The notes below the pieces were generated by a model. The model made no database searches and had not been told where the DNA came from. It saw only the letters and a list, made by a program, of their open reading frames with translations. From the NCBI RefSeq assembly GCF_036373705.1, contig NC_089863.1:35663227-35727226 (forward strand): DNA of 64,000 bases. Reading direction: 5' to 3'. Position 1 is the first letter of the stretch. Every line of letters starts with the position of its first letter. Made by a program: the position numbers and the translations under genes. This DNA comes from Amia ocellicauda (taxonomy: Eukaryota > Chordata > Actinopteri > Amiiformes > Amiidae). This document shows positions 35,555 to 47,341 of the stretch, one piece after another.

Positions 35555-37333
35555 TGTAGCGTAAGGTACACTTATAAAATTCAATTAAAGAAGTGAATTT
35601 ATAGTATCACCTTATCACGAATCCTGGAATCTTGTAGAACTCATTTTCTGTAATAATTGGATGCAGACACCAATTCCAAAGATATAAATTGTCAAATTTA
35701 TTCAAAAACAAAGACTAAATGTAGCACTACACTAATTATACAAAAGGGAAAAACTAATTAAAATTCAACTCTAGATCAACAAATCAAAGACAAATCACTT
35801 CCGTGACCAAATCAAAGACCATGGGATCGCATATGATAACACACAAATCATTAAACAAAAAAGGTTATAAACACATTGACTACAATACCGGTTAGTAAGA
35901 CGAAGGTGAGTCTCTCATTAGTATTGTTAGTCAGACATTCAATAACTATGCAGGTTAGTATTTATGTCAGGTAACTTCTCGTTATATATATATATCAGTC
36001 TCATTAACGTTTAGGTGGAGAGAAAGATCCTATCATTACTTGTTACCACAATTTCCCTTAACTGATTATTATTCAATGATTAAGGATAGGCAGGGCCACC
36101 TATAATCTGGTGTCTATTAACTTGTGTCAATTTCAGACGTTGACAGATTTTATTTCTAAAATTATCAACAAAACAGTTGAATGCAACACACATTTATATT
36201 TAAGAAAACTAAATGATATTACACATTCTAGAGTTATGAATCACAGATTAACATTTCTAATTGATTTCTCAAATGTCATGAATCACAAACTCCAAACTGT
36301 TAAACTTATGTGAACTTCGTCGCAGAGAGGCCTCTCTGGCTTCGGGCTCAGATAACAGCACATGGCACGAGGTCCGTGTGGTTTGGAACAAAGGCAGTCC
36401 GGTTCGGCTTTGTCCAAGAACTTCCACTCAGTCGATGCACCTGGAAGTTGGGGTTTCGCGAATGTAGAGTCTTTTCCAAACAGATTTTCCACTGGTTTGA
36501 AGGCTCCAAGGTTGTGCACAAAATCTTCTTTGTAAGCAGGGTTCCACCGTAGTTACTTGAAGACAAAGTCTTTGAGGAAAGCAGGGCCCTGTTCGTTCCA
36601 AGGGTCAAGTTTCTTAAGACTCAAATAGCTATTTAAATGACTTTCGTATTCAGTCGACTTAGTCAATTGTCCAGCTGGATGGCTGGGCACAGGCGGGCAG
36701 CGCAGTCTGTAAAGTTCTTTATTTAATAAAGTCCTTTAAAAGAATTCTTCGTACGGCTCAATCTCCTTCTCCCAGTTTAACCCTTCTGTTGCTGGTAAAG
36801 ACTTAGTTGGTTTCTGGTTCCGGTTCTGGCAACAGAGATACAAGTTGAGCTGTGGCAGCGAGTTACTGGTTTAGGTGAGAGAGAGAGAGAGATGCCGTGC
36901 GTTACCCTTTATACGCCTGTCAGATCAATAGGTGATTGGTTCTTTAGTTTGTGAGATTGGATTTCGGCTTCAGCCCCCAGTGTCCTATTGGAGGGGGGCT
37001 TGATTTATGACTGATGTCAATCCATGCCATCTTTTGGAAATGCCGGTTGGCACGGGTTCGTAGCTCTGTGTTGGGATTTCGGCTCTCGTCCATTTCAAAG
37101 AGTTTTTATTTCCTACAGGCCCCCTTCCCCAGACATCTCACAGCAGGGATTCCAAGCTATTTGGCCCATTCTCGGTGCCATCCTCCCAAGACTGTCACTT
37201 TGATGTAAACCAGTTCACATGCTGATGAGTTAAGGAAATCTGATAAATTTGGGGGGGAGAGGTCTTCTTTAGATCAGTGCTTCAGCTCAGAGCTAAAATG
37301 CTCTTATCAGAATACACCCAACATAACGCTACA
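35555..37333 (-). mobile_element. Lone 1.8 kb LTR, opposite orientation
   Basis: TGTAGCGTAAGG to AACGCTACA, 1,779 bp, the reverse of the LTR at 27,489-29,319. The adjoining 4-mers AAGG and CTGG do not match, so it is not a simple solo LTR in its original site. Its right edge is exactly the inner end of the right palindrome arm. Confidence 0.85.
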
Positions 37334-37597
37334 CTGGTTAATTCTGTTCTGGGAAAACCACAATCCTGCAGGTTTAATAAGTCTCTCTACACATCAGTCC
37401 CTTCAACCAATGGTCATTTTGACCAATTAAGCCCAAGAATTGAGTCAATTAAGTTGTCAAGGACTACCCAGTGAAGACGTGAACTCACGACTAGGTCACA
37501 CTGTGAGCTCACCAGAGCAGACATTACACTGAGCTCACTGTGAGCTCACTTAGCGCTTTTCCAGCGACATGGTGCCGGTGCTGGAGCCGGAGCTGCT

Positions 37598-37800
37598 GCT
37601 CGGCCTGGGATCCAGCTGATCTTTTTTGAACCGGCCCGCTTTTCCACCGGTTTTGACGTCACTGGATGTGGGCGTTCCCAAGCATGGAGTAGAAGTGGAG
37701 AAACACAGCAATAGTAATCAGCACCGAGGCGACTGCGTCTTTAAACCCCATTTAACATCACAATCAAACTCATTCCGCGTCTATGGCAAATCGTAACCCT
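37598..37800. other. GC-rich segment present only in the right arm
   Basis: CTGCTGCTCGGCCTGGGATC to GCAAATCGTAACCC has no match in the left arm (left reads GGGTTAGCCACCGGCTAAGG). It includes the palindrome-like ACCGGTTTTGACGTCAC. The family is unknown. Confidence 0.45.
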
Positions 37801-38708
37801 AATGTTACAAATGTTCCCTAAATATGTGTTTTGCAGAATACACAAGCAAACGTTATGGAATATCAGCATTTTATCGACACACATGATAGAACTTATTGTT
37901 CTTTAACATTGATGAGAATAATTAACATGAATAAACTTACTGCTGAAGATGTAACCCTTACCCAGTGGCTAACCCTAACTATGTTACAAATGTTCCCTAA
38001 ACACTTATTTTGCAGGATCAATAAAAAATTGTTAGGATTTTTTAAACTTTTACTGACACACATAGTTAATAGCAATGTGTTATAACTTTACCGAAAATAA
38101 TAATCTGTATATCTTTAATTGTTTAGACGTTATTAAGATATAATGCATCTTTCACATAGGGAACATTTGTAACATGTTAGGAAAAACAAACAAATGATTT
38201 GAAAATATTCATAATTACAGCATACAATTTGTCAGGCTTCATAACAATGGTATTTATAACATACTCTGTAAAAATCAAGCAAATAGCATTTGTGGTTCAC
38301 GAGAAAATATATATATATAATCAAAGCTATCAGACTATAGCAGCCGGTGTATGAAGACACATACGATTATACAGCATTATTTGGCAGCTTCGCAAGACCT
38401 AATTTGAAACGTTGTTGGTAAGTTAGATAATTAGTGGGGACCCTCTATTTGCAGTTCTTCCCCTCCATAATTGCTAAAATAAAGTTTTACTGACATTTTA
38501 TTGACCCTACCACTGCATAGGGCACATCTGTAACATGAACGCTACTGAATGGCACATACATTGAAAACTACGGAGAACTGAGACAAATCCACTTTACACT
38601 TCATAAATAATCTTAAAACGTTTCCAACCAAGGCAACACCCACTTGAAATACGTTCATTCTCATTTTTGGTAAACAAAAAGAGAGATTGTTACATATGTT
38701 CCCTATGA
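37801..38708. repeat. Diverged ~178-bp repeats marked by TGTTACAAATGTTCCCTA
   Basis: The motif starts near 37,803, 37,982, 38,157 (reversed), 38,518 (reversed) and 38,689. Intervals are about 179, 175, 361 and 171 bases, close to multiples of 178. The sequence lies directly upstream of LINE ORF1 in this arm. Confidence 0.6.
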
Positions 38709-38749
38709 TGCATCTACAGAGAGAGAGAGACAGACAGACACTAACTCTC

Positions 38750-39380
38750 TCTCTCTCTCTCTCTCTCTCAGCTGGGAGTGTGTGGGAGGGGTCTGCAGTG
38801 AGCGGGAGTGCTGCTGAGAGCTCTGTCCTTTGGCTGCGTTTTTTTGTTGCTTTACTTTTTTCAGTTTGTTTATTTTGTCTTCTGTTTTCAGTGCTTTTCT
38901 TATTGTGGGGGAACAGGGGAGGGGAGGGGGGAGTACCGGTAGTTCTTCCCGGGTCGGGGGGTCGGACCCCCTGAATGCGTCTTTTGAAAAACTGACCCGA
39001 CGCCATGGAGTCAAGATCGCTCCGGTGCAGTTCTGCCCCCTAGAGCAGTGTGTGTTAGCGGTTGGGGAGGTAGCAGGGTGTGAAAATATCAAGTCTGCTG
39101 CCATTGTTATCTTCTTAAAAACCACTGATCTGCTCAATCAGCTAGTGGCTAATGGCACAGTGTTAGACGACACTTTCACCCCGGTGTTGCCGCTCGCTGC
39201 TCCTGCCCGGAAGGTAACGCTGTCTAACGTCCCTCCGTTCATCCGCACCGGCTCGGGCAGCTGATGTCCGGCATTAAGAGGGTCCCGCTGGGCTGCAAAG
39301 CCCCGCAACTGAAACACGTCGTGTCCTTCCGAAGGCAGCTGTATATGATCCTCAATAACATCAATGAGGATCTTAATGTC
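38750..39380 (+). mobile_element. L1-Tx1 LINE ORF1, right arm (cut short)
   Basis: Frame 38830-39264 is the same as left 21357-21791, and the next frame from 39264 gives GCKAPQLKHVVSFRRQLYM. At 39380/39381 the coding sequence stops and joins directly to the BEN exon on the opposite strand, so the zinc knuckle is absent here. Confidence 0.78.
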
Positions 39381-41486
39381 TCCGAAGTTGGATCTCTCTT
39401 GCTGCCACCACCACGAAGATTGCTCTTTAGTAATGTTGGAAAGTCAAAGACAGCAACCGTCAGGGTTCTTGCATATGACGTATTCGTGCTGCACCTCTCT
39501 GCAAGGATCCAGGACAGTTTGTCAATGTAAACTCCAGTGCCTGGGAACTTTTCCACCTAAAAGACAATGGTAAATAAAAAACAAGTTTATCCCCAAACTA
39601 TTCTTATATTATGTTAAGTGGAATACATTATCAGTAAGGCTGTGATTTTGTTACAGAAATGTGTTATTAAAGACCACAGTATGTCTCAATTCTAAGTTTA
39701 TTAATTTACAGACATAATAAAGTCAGTGAATCTGTGACACCCATAATTCAATTACATTCTTATTATCAACTATAACTATGAATATAACTGATAATGTAGC
39801 ATCATTAGATTGTTTACAACCAATATTTGTTTTCAATATATATATTTTTACCTTGTCTTTGTAATATTGTAGACCAAGAGTGTTATACCTGTTTTGGTGA
39901 TTCTTTGTCAGATTCAGAACAATTTGCTGTGGGGCTGTCAGAACCACTTGATGGTGACACACTTTTGTCTTCATTGCTGATCAATGTGGCTTTTGTTACA
40001 ATTTTTTTCAGATTGTCCAAAAGGTCTGGAATCTCTGGAGAAAAAAACCTTAGTATTAAATGATAATCATTTCTAGTAATATATTTAATGCAAAGTGAAA
40101 ACAAAACCATCAATGCCTGCAATTATACTTGAGAGACTTGCTCTATGTTATTGGCAAACTGACCTTTTTGTGGGTCATTAACATTAGCTACAAAAAAAAT
40201 AAAAAAGATAAAATACAAGAATTTCCAGGTCTAATGTAATGCATATAGTCATTAATGTAGGATTATGAAGTTATGTTGAAAAACTTTATTTAATAATCAG
40301 TATTATTAAACTATTAGACAGTGCACATTAAGAGTCTGTATTGTGGTTCTAGATTACTTCAGTATGATCAACTATAATACATTACTCTGGAATCTAAATT
40401 ACTGAAGAATAACATTTATCAAGGTAAGGAATTATTTGCTATAAATAAAAAAACTTACCATCAACCATACGGTTTCGAAGACATTGGTTTTCATTTTTAA
40501 GTCTTGTGTTTTCCTTTTCGAGCTGCTTAACTTTTTGCTGTAGCTCAACTTCACTGGACTCTTTAAATGTCTGTAGAATATGACGGGATCTAATTCTTGA
40601 AGCTCCATCGGTTTTCTTTCTTATTTTGTGCTGTATTCAGAGAGGAAAAGAGTTTAAAATGAAAATATATATATATATGAATATGATTAAAAAAAAACAA
40701 TCCTGCAATACATTTATTTAATATTTGCAGTAATTATCTCACCGGTAACTGTGGTTCATCAAGGTCACTATCATCTGAAATTTGAAGTTTTTTGTTTGGT
40801 TTAGGTACTCTTCATTTTAGGACAGGGCATTTTTGTTAGGTCATTAAGTTTTCTTCTTAGTTCGCCTTCTTTTCCTAAAATAAAAATAAAATAAATAAAA
40901 CCCTGCATTATGTCCACAGATATTTGGGGATTATATTTATTTGTCATAAAAATACTGTGCTTTGACCACACAAATTAAGATGAACAGCCAACACTGAATC
41001 AAAACTGAAGTTAAATTATATCTGGTTTAATTTATTTTGTGATTTGGGGGATTTTATTGTAAAGCACAACACACAATAAATCGTTCTTACAAATGCCAGT
41101 CAAGTATGACGAGTTTTTAGCGCCCTCACCACCACCTACCATGTTATAAGAGTATGTTAGACGTACAACACATTAATAACTTAAACATTCATTTCAAATA
41201 TACTGTGATTGTATATATCAAATAGCATGTAAAGACTTTAATGTTTTTTTTTTTTTAAATAAACATTGTTACCAGTCATAATGATCTGCGCTTCATGGAC
41301 AGGCCATCCACCTTTTGGAGGTTTGTTCGTGTCTCTCCACTCTGCTCTGAAGTTTCGAGTCGTCTCTTCGTCATCATCAGCAATGCTGAATAAATCAAAA
41401 TTGCGAAAGCAAGCAGTGGGAATCACGCTGTAAGAGTCTTTGTCGACCCCGCTTTCCCACTTCACCAACGCGTGCATCACCGCCAT
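39381..41486 (-). pseudogene. BEN-domain gene, right-arm copy (broken)
   Basis: Same exons as the left copy in reverse: first exon at 41,486, coiled-coil exon around 40,460-40,625, Ser-rich exon around 39,890-40,035. This copy keeps the front half of the BEN exon from 39,556 (TGVYIDKLSWILAERCSTN, then TLTVAVFDFPTLLKSNLRG), which the left copy lost. It lacks the back half and the final exon, because the exon runs into the LINE at 39,380. In exon 2 two bases are missing (AAGAGTACC for AAGAGAGTACC), shifting the frame, while the left copy's stop codon is GAA here. Confidence 0.68.
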
Positions 41487-41890
41487 ACTACCTTCACCTT
41501 CTCGTCCGTTTTTTCTGCGCGTTTTTCCCCCGACAAGTCACGGCACAAAAAACAGTCCCGCTCTGCATTCTGGTACTTGGCGTTCTTAATAACACCAACA
41601 GGGTGTAATCGCATAGACCACTCGAGTATAAAGTACTACATATCCCATCTGTTACAGTTTTTTTTCTTCTTCTGAAACTGCAAGCGCACTACATAAAGTT
41701 TGGCAAATGAAGAAATTTGGATGATGAGTTTACAATCTTATAAACAGTATTTAAGTAAACCTAGATATGCAATTCCAAAAAGAACAGCATCGAGATGGAG
41801 AAACAGGATACAAAAATAATAATACAATGTTTATACTTTTTGTATTTTAATTACAGTATGTAATTATTGCCTTTTGATTTACATTTACAG
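41487..41890. promoter_or_regulatory. Possible shared promoter between divergent genes
   Basis: The BEN start codon is at 41,486 on the minus strand and the first visible partner exon starts at 41,891 on the plus strand. The roughly 400 bases between include a moderately GC-rich part (41,500-41,620). No TATA box or CpG island was established. Confidence 0.3.
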
Positions 41891-42913
41891 AAAAAGAACG
41901 GCGGCAAACGTGGACTACCCAACAAGAAGCAACAAAGTTACTAAAATATCAGATTCTCAGGTAAGCTTCATGCAGCCATACATGTATAATTATAAAATCA
42001 ATCCAAAAAATAGACCTTGTTTACCCTACAACTGATTTGAGTGTTAATTCTATTTAAGATATAAAAAAATATTTTATTTTCTGAACTAATAATCTGTGAA
42101 CATTCTATTATCTCTATAATTTTAATTAATACATTTATTTTATTATTGGTGGAACATTATATTTTTCAGCTCAGATGATTTCACGTACCATCAATTTTTC
42201 TGTTAATAAATGTGCAAAAACAAATCAGATGGATAGGCCCCTACATATGAACATTAAGTTAAAGGCCTAGAGTGAGTGTTCTTCACTTCCAGTCATGGCG
42301 GGCCACAATCCAGCTCTTTGTAACTCATCAACAACCAAAGACCTGGGAAAAGGGTTAAATGGCTTCAGTTAAGCCAATTAGGTAATTAAGAGCTCAACTG
42401 GAAAAAAAACAGCAGGCATAGGGGTACTTTAGGACCACAGTCACTGATATAACCTACAATGTTGTTGTAATGAAAATCAGCAGACAGTGGGCCTCCTCCA
42501 GGACTAAGGTTGAGAAGCACTGGTCTTGAAGACCACAATAACAATCGACCTCAAGGGCTAGGGATATTCGAGGTGATGCTAAACCAGTCCTGAATGTTTA
42601 AATATAATGTTATTTTCTTGTAGTGTGCCGTTGCTGTTAATGCAACCAGTTATATTGAGCCATCAAATACAGAAGCTGACGAAAGACATCAACATGTAAA
42701 TTTAGTTGTAAATTTAAAGTGTGTGTGAAAAGTATTTTGTATATGGAGATTAACCCATAGTTTCACAGATAAATTGTGGACCAGTGATATTCAGGATCTT
42801 CAAAACAAGTCCTGAATGCTCAAACTTAACACTTCTTTTTTTAGAGTGTCATTGCTGTCAATCCAGCCAGTGATGTGGAGCCATCAGACACAGAAGCTGA
42901 TGAAAAACAACAT
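41891..42913 (+). pseudogene. Partner gene exons, divergent from BEN (right arm only)
   Basis: Three exons bounded by AG and GT: 41,891-41,960 (KRTAANVDYPTRSNK), 42,624-42,695 (CAVAVNATSYIEPSNTEADE) and 42,845-42,913 (SVIAVNPASDVEPSDTEADE). The last two are 72 and 69 nt, both in phase 0, and so similar that one is a tandem copy of the other. Both have an EPS-D/N-TEADE acidic motif. No start or stop exon was seen. The gene is cut by the LINE at about 43,000. I do not recognise the product. The left arm lost this region. Confidence 0.45.
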
Positions 42914-42989
42914 GTAAATTTCCTAAATTAATATGGTGCATCAAAATACTTATTTAGCACTTTCAACTGTTTCTTTGTGATTCCTAAAA

Positions 42990-43775
42990 TTACTTTACAG
43001 GCTGGGGCTGGGGGAAGACACTGCGCCCGCCTGGAGAAGCCTGTACAAGCCCCCCTCAATAAGAGAGCTGGCAATCTGCAGTGGAGGGTGTTACACACCA
43101 TTATTGCTGTCAATTCTTTTATTACTGTTCTTAACCCTGCTGTGTCCGACGCCTGCCCATTCTGTGCTCAGAGAGAGACCGTGTTTCACTGTTTCAGCAC
43201 TTGCTCTCGGTTGTCACCCATTTTTAGTCTTTTAACTCGTCTTTTTACTGATCTTAACCTGATTTTTAACACAAAGGTTTTTATTTTAGGGGCGCGATAC
43301 ACCAGAAGGACCAAACATGTGGACCAGCTGGTAAACTTCTTGCTGGGCCAGGCTAAAATGGCCGTCTATAAGACTAGGAAGAACAGAGTGTGTGGGGAGG
43401 GCAGTGAGGATGCAGTGAGAGTGTTTGCCATGCTGGTCAAGTGCAGAGTCAGACTAGAGTTTAACTATTACAGGCTGATGAATGATTTGGAGAGTTTTGA
43501 ACAGGTCTGGTGTATTAATGATGCCCTTTGTGAATTGTATGACGGGGAGTTGGTTTTTATTATGTAATTCATTTATAGGGTTTAGTATTTGATGGTTGTT
43601 TTGTTGTGTGTATTGGGTTGCTTTCTTTAAAAGTGTACAGATCAGTGGCGGAGTTAATGCTTGTTGGGGGGAGACAAACAAAGGGGAACACTATTTTTTA
43701 TTTATTTATTTATTTTCTTTTGTATGAATTATTGCGTGTTGCAAACAGGCAATGAAGTCTGATAAAAGTCAAAAA
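42990..43775 (+). mobile_element. L1-Tx1 LINE ORF2 C-terminus
   Basis: Frame to 43,567 reads GRHCARLEKPVQAPLNKR, then LQWRVLHTIIAVNSFI and the zinc-binding CPFCAQRETVFHCFSTC typical of the C-terminal zf-RVT region of Tx1-clade ORF2. It ends ALCELYDGELVFIM with a stop. Endonuclease and RT are absent. An AT-rich 3' tail runs to the (CT)(CA) microsatellite at 43,776. It lies in the same orientation as ORF1 at 38.75 kb, with the BEN gene pair between them. Confidence 0.82.
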
Positions 43776-44310
43776 GTCTCTCTCTCTCTCACACACACAC
43801 ACACAGCCAGCAAGACACACAGAGCCAGCCAGCTCAGCGATGACATCACAAACATCTCTCTCAGGTGACTCCTATGACATCACAGAGCACGTACATTCCG
43901 TTGCTTGCCGTCTGTCAACCACTCAGTCACTGCCAGCCAGACTGGCTGGCTGACTGGATGGTGGGGCTGCTTGCTGCTGCTGCGTACCTCAGCAAGCTTA
44001 TTTGCTTGACCGGCCTTCCTCCTCCGCCCACATGCCCACCTATGTCCGATCTGCTGTTCACCTGGATCACAGCTCCGCCCCAACAAGGCAGAGCCTCCCA
44101 AGAATGGTACAAACTCACCCACGATCCCCTCCACGGAAAGCTATAGCAAAAGGCAAAAGCATTATACGTAATGAAGAGGAACCCGAGTCCAAGACGCATC
44201 CGACCAGCCATACATATTTGTGTGTATTAAAGATCACATTTTATTACATTTAGATTTTCTGTACTTTATTACATCTTTTTGTGATTTTTAAATGTATTGT
44301 TTCTTTTCCT
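43776..44310 (+). repeat. CT/CA microsatellite and R2 copy D
   Basis: (CT)n and (CA)n, then AGCTCAGCGATGACATCAC through CAAGCTTATTTGCTTGACC to CCTTATATATGTATG. This is the mirror of copy C at 16.24-16.74 kb. Confidence 0.82.
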
Positions 44311-44399
44311 TATATATGTATGTATGTATGTATGTATGTGTGTGTGTGTCTGTGTGAAAGTGTATGTGTTTGTGTGGGTGTGACAGTGTGTATGAGTGT

Positions 44400-44815
44400 C
44401 TGTCTGTCATGTAACTCGCACATCTGTGAGGGCACCATTTTTGCAGAAAGAGATGTACACATTTTGGAGCAACATATGCTGCCATCCAGACATCGTCTTT
44501 TCCAGGGACATCCCTGCATTTTTCAGCAGGATAACGCCAAACCACATTCTGCCCAGATTTCAAGCGCATGGTTGCATAGGCAGGGTGCTAGCATGGCCTG
44601 CCTGCAGTCCTGACCTGTCTCCGAATTGAGAATGTGTGGCGCACTATGAAGTGCATATTAAGACAACGAAGGCCCTGTGCAGTTGCGCAGCTGAGGAAAT
44701 GCATAATGGATGAATGGGGGAAAATCCCGCTTGCTAAACTTAACCAAGTGGTGTCTTCAGTGCCCAAGTGCTTAATAAGTGTTATTAAAAGAAAAGGTGA
44801 TGTTACATAGTGGTA
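44400..44815 (+). mobile_element. Tc1-like transposase 3' fragment (right arm)
   Basis: Mirror of 14,525-14,925: FQQDNAKPHSAQISSAW, then WPACSPDLSPN. It is preceded by a (TG)n(TATG)n tract at 44,310-44,400. Confidence 0.75.
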
Positions 44816-45075
44816 AACAGTCGACTGTCCCAACTTTCTTGGTTTCTTTTCACTGCTAATGAGATGCTGTAGAGTGAGTTAGTTATATTGCTTTCAGGAG
44901 CTCTAATCGTATTGATGAGTTCATGCAGCATTTGTAATTGAATTTCAAAAAGAAATCCTTGCTGTCTGGCCTGTGTGTATGAGATGTACTCTGTCAATCT
45001 TTGGCTAACAACTGAAACATTGGTAGAACAGAAATGGCAACATAAAAAAGAAAAGTACATTTTAAAAGAGCACAT
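44803..45075 (-). pseudogene. Possible terminal exon of unknown gene (right arm)
   Basis: Mirror of 14,255-14,527 with R to G in QARQQGF. It keeps the acceptor-like CTGAAACATTGG (reverse) and the stop. Confidence 0.35.
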
Positions 45076-45092
45076 TAAATAGGATGAATATA

Positions 45093-47341
45093 CAGTTTTT
45101 TACAATCACTTTGTCACTAATTTCAGAACCTTGATGTCATTTTTCAAAACTCTAGACACAAAACTCAAAACGGTCATCACTTGTAACACAGGCTGTCCAA
45201 TGTTCAAAACATTGCATTGTGCATTCATATCTTTAAAGAAACCTTGCACTTGCAGACTTGTTGGTTCAAATAATTCATTTATCATGAAATACCATAGTAA
45301 CATTTATTTAGATCACCCACACAGAAGATACCGATAGTTTCACTGTGTAGTTGTTCGTACAATCATTAAATATTGTAGTACAAAATATGTGATACATGTT
45401 TCATTATGGTACTACACATAAATACATCACTGTAAAAGGACTAGTAGAGAGAATACTACAGACACAGTGGAATCATTGAACAAAATCTGAAATGTATTGA
45501 TGCAATACAATCAAATCACACCATAGGTTTCTTTGAAGCCATGCAACAATAATTAGCTACAAAAAAGAACAAAACTACAGTAAAATATCAACTGCAGTGT
45601 TCCTCACCTGGCTTAGTGTAAAACAAAGGATTGATTACTGTACTTCTGAATTTCCATCAGCCCTGTGTTCAGGTTCAGGTTCTCACAACCATTTTTCACA
45701 AGAGGCATCTTGAAACTGAACATACCTGAACATACTCAGTCATCAGCTGCTTCACTCTGTCTGCATTTCTTTCAAAAGGCACACTATACTCTGTGCTACA
45801 CATTGGTATGCAGTATACAGTCATTTGACAATTGAGAGTAGCCTAATGTTTAGTGCATGCTGAAGACTTGCCGCTTCTCAGTACGGAAATTTCTGATGAT
45901 TGAGGCCACAGTTGATCCTGAGTTGATTCTGAGGTTTGATTGAATCATTGTAGCTGCCTCAGTCATGGTCATGCCATGATTTACAACATGCTCTACAACT
46001 ATTTCTCGGATTTCACTGGACACTATTTGCTGTTGCTGCCGCTGTCTGGTCCGTGGCCTTGTCCTCTACCACGTTCCCCCAACAACTCTCAAATGAGGCC
46101 CATGGCTGCCTCTCTGGTGAGGCCTAAGCCCTCCTCTATGACGAGGCCCACGACCACCTCTCAGAAGGGGTGCATGTCCCCTTCCATTCCTTTGACCACC
46201 ACGTCTTCCTCCTCCCACTGCTTGACCTCTATTGTGACCTGGATGACTTGCCGGCTCCATGTTATCACTGTGTTGCTGGGGTGGATAGCACTCATTTCAC
46301 TCGATACTCGTACCACAATGTGAAATCAATCATCAATAACCAGTTGGCAGTATTGGAAAAGCAATTACAAGGGCCTGCATACATACAGTAATGTCAAATC
46401 TGATGTGGAAGAACAATCATCTTCAACCAGGTTGGAGCGTTAGTTGCAATGGCTTTAATACACGCACCGTGGAGAGGAACAGTGACTCAAGTAGATCCCA
46501 AAGTCGCTCTGCCTTCATTTTAACAGTCAGAGCTTTTATACACAAAAATCAAAGAGCTGGTTATAATCAGAAAGTCATTACTATGTTATCTTAAAAGTTA
46601 GCTAAGCAGAATTTATATCATTATAGGACAGAGTTCATAGATCAACACATGGATTAGGGAGCAGGCACTTCAATCATACTGTTTGACATTGTCTCCAAGA
46701 TTCTCATCGTAAATAACAAACAGAAATCAAACTACCTTCTGGCCTGACCTTCTAGCTTGACCTTATCTTTCTTAAGTATACAAGAGAGAAAAACAGGTAT
46801 TAGAGAAAGAATTTCTAACTTTCCTTCCACACTGAAAACATGGTGTGGAAAAGTGCTACATGATGATGAATGATGATGAAATATTACATCCATAGATAAT
46901 GTAGTCCAACTGGTTCATGCTCCTCGGTTATTGGTGTCAATGGATCTCATTATCCTGAAACTTTCATGATCGAAACATGGAATACTGTTTGTCAGTTTCC
47001 ATAAAACTATGCATTAAGAGTAATGCAACAGTCACTTATCATTTTGAGCAGCTGTATCAATTGATAGTTAGATCTTTGTAATGAAATGAATAGACAGTGA
47101 TCTCAGATGTAATGTGTGAATTGCATTTTGAAATGGTAATACTTTGATGTTAAGTTGTGTCATTTTAGTTCAATGAACAAATGATCTGAGGTTGATGTGT
47201 ATTGTATCCAAGCAATTGTAAAAAAGTGTTAGAGTTTTGAAAAATGTGCATTTTGATCATCGGGTGTGAGTTTAGTGTCTAGAGTTTTGAAAAATGACAT
47301 CAAGGTTCTGAAATGAGTGCCAAAGTGATTGTAAAAAAGTG
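45093..47341 (-). mobile_element. Mariner/IS630-type transposon (right arm)
   Basis: CAGTTTTTTACAATCAC at 45,093 and the reverse TIR ending at 47,341, with TA outside both. This is the fuller copy. After the Arg/Gly-rich leader (from 46,260, minus strand) the transposase continues with an HTH segment TMTEAATMIQSNLRI and VASIIRNFRTEKRQV near 45,860-45,975, then a stop. No DDE domain. It contains the LTR remnant at 46,424-46,780. Confidence 0.78.
46424..46780 (-). mobile_element. Gmr1-type LTR remnant (right arm)
   Basis: Mirror of 13,032-13,413, nested in the mariner element. Both arms carry it at the same place, so it was present before the arms were duplicated. Fossil, broken. Confidence 0.7.
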
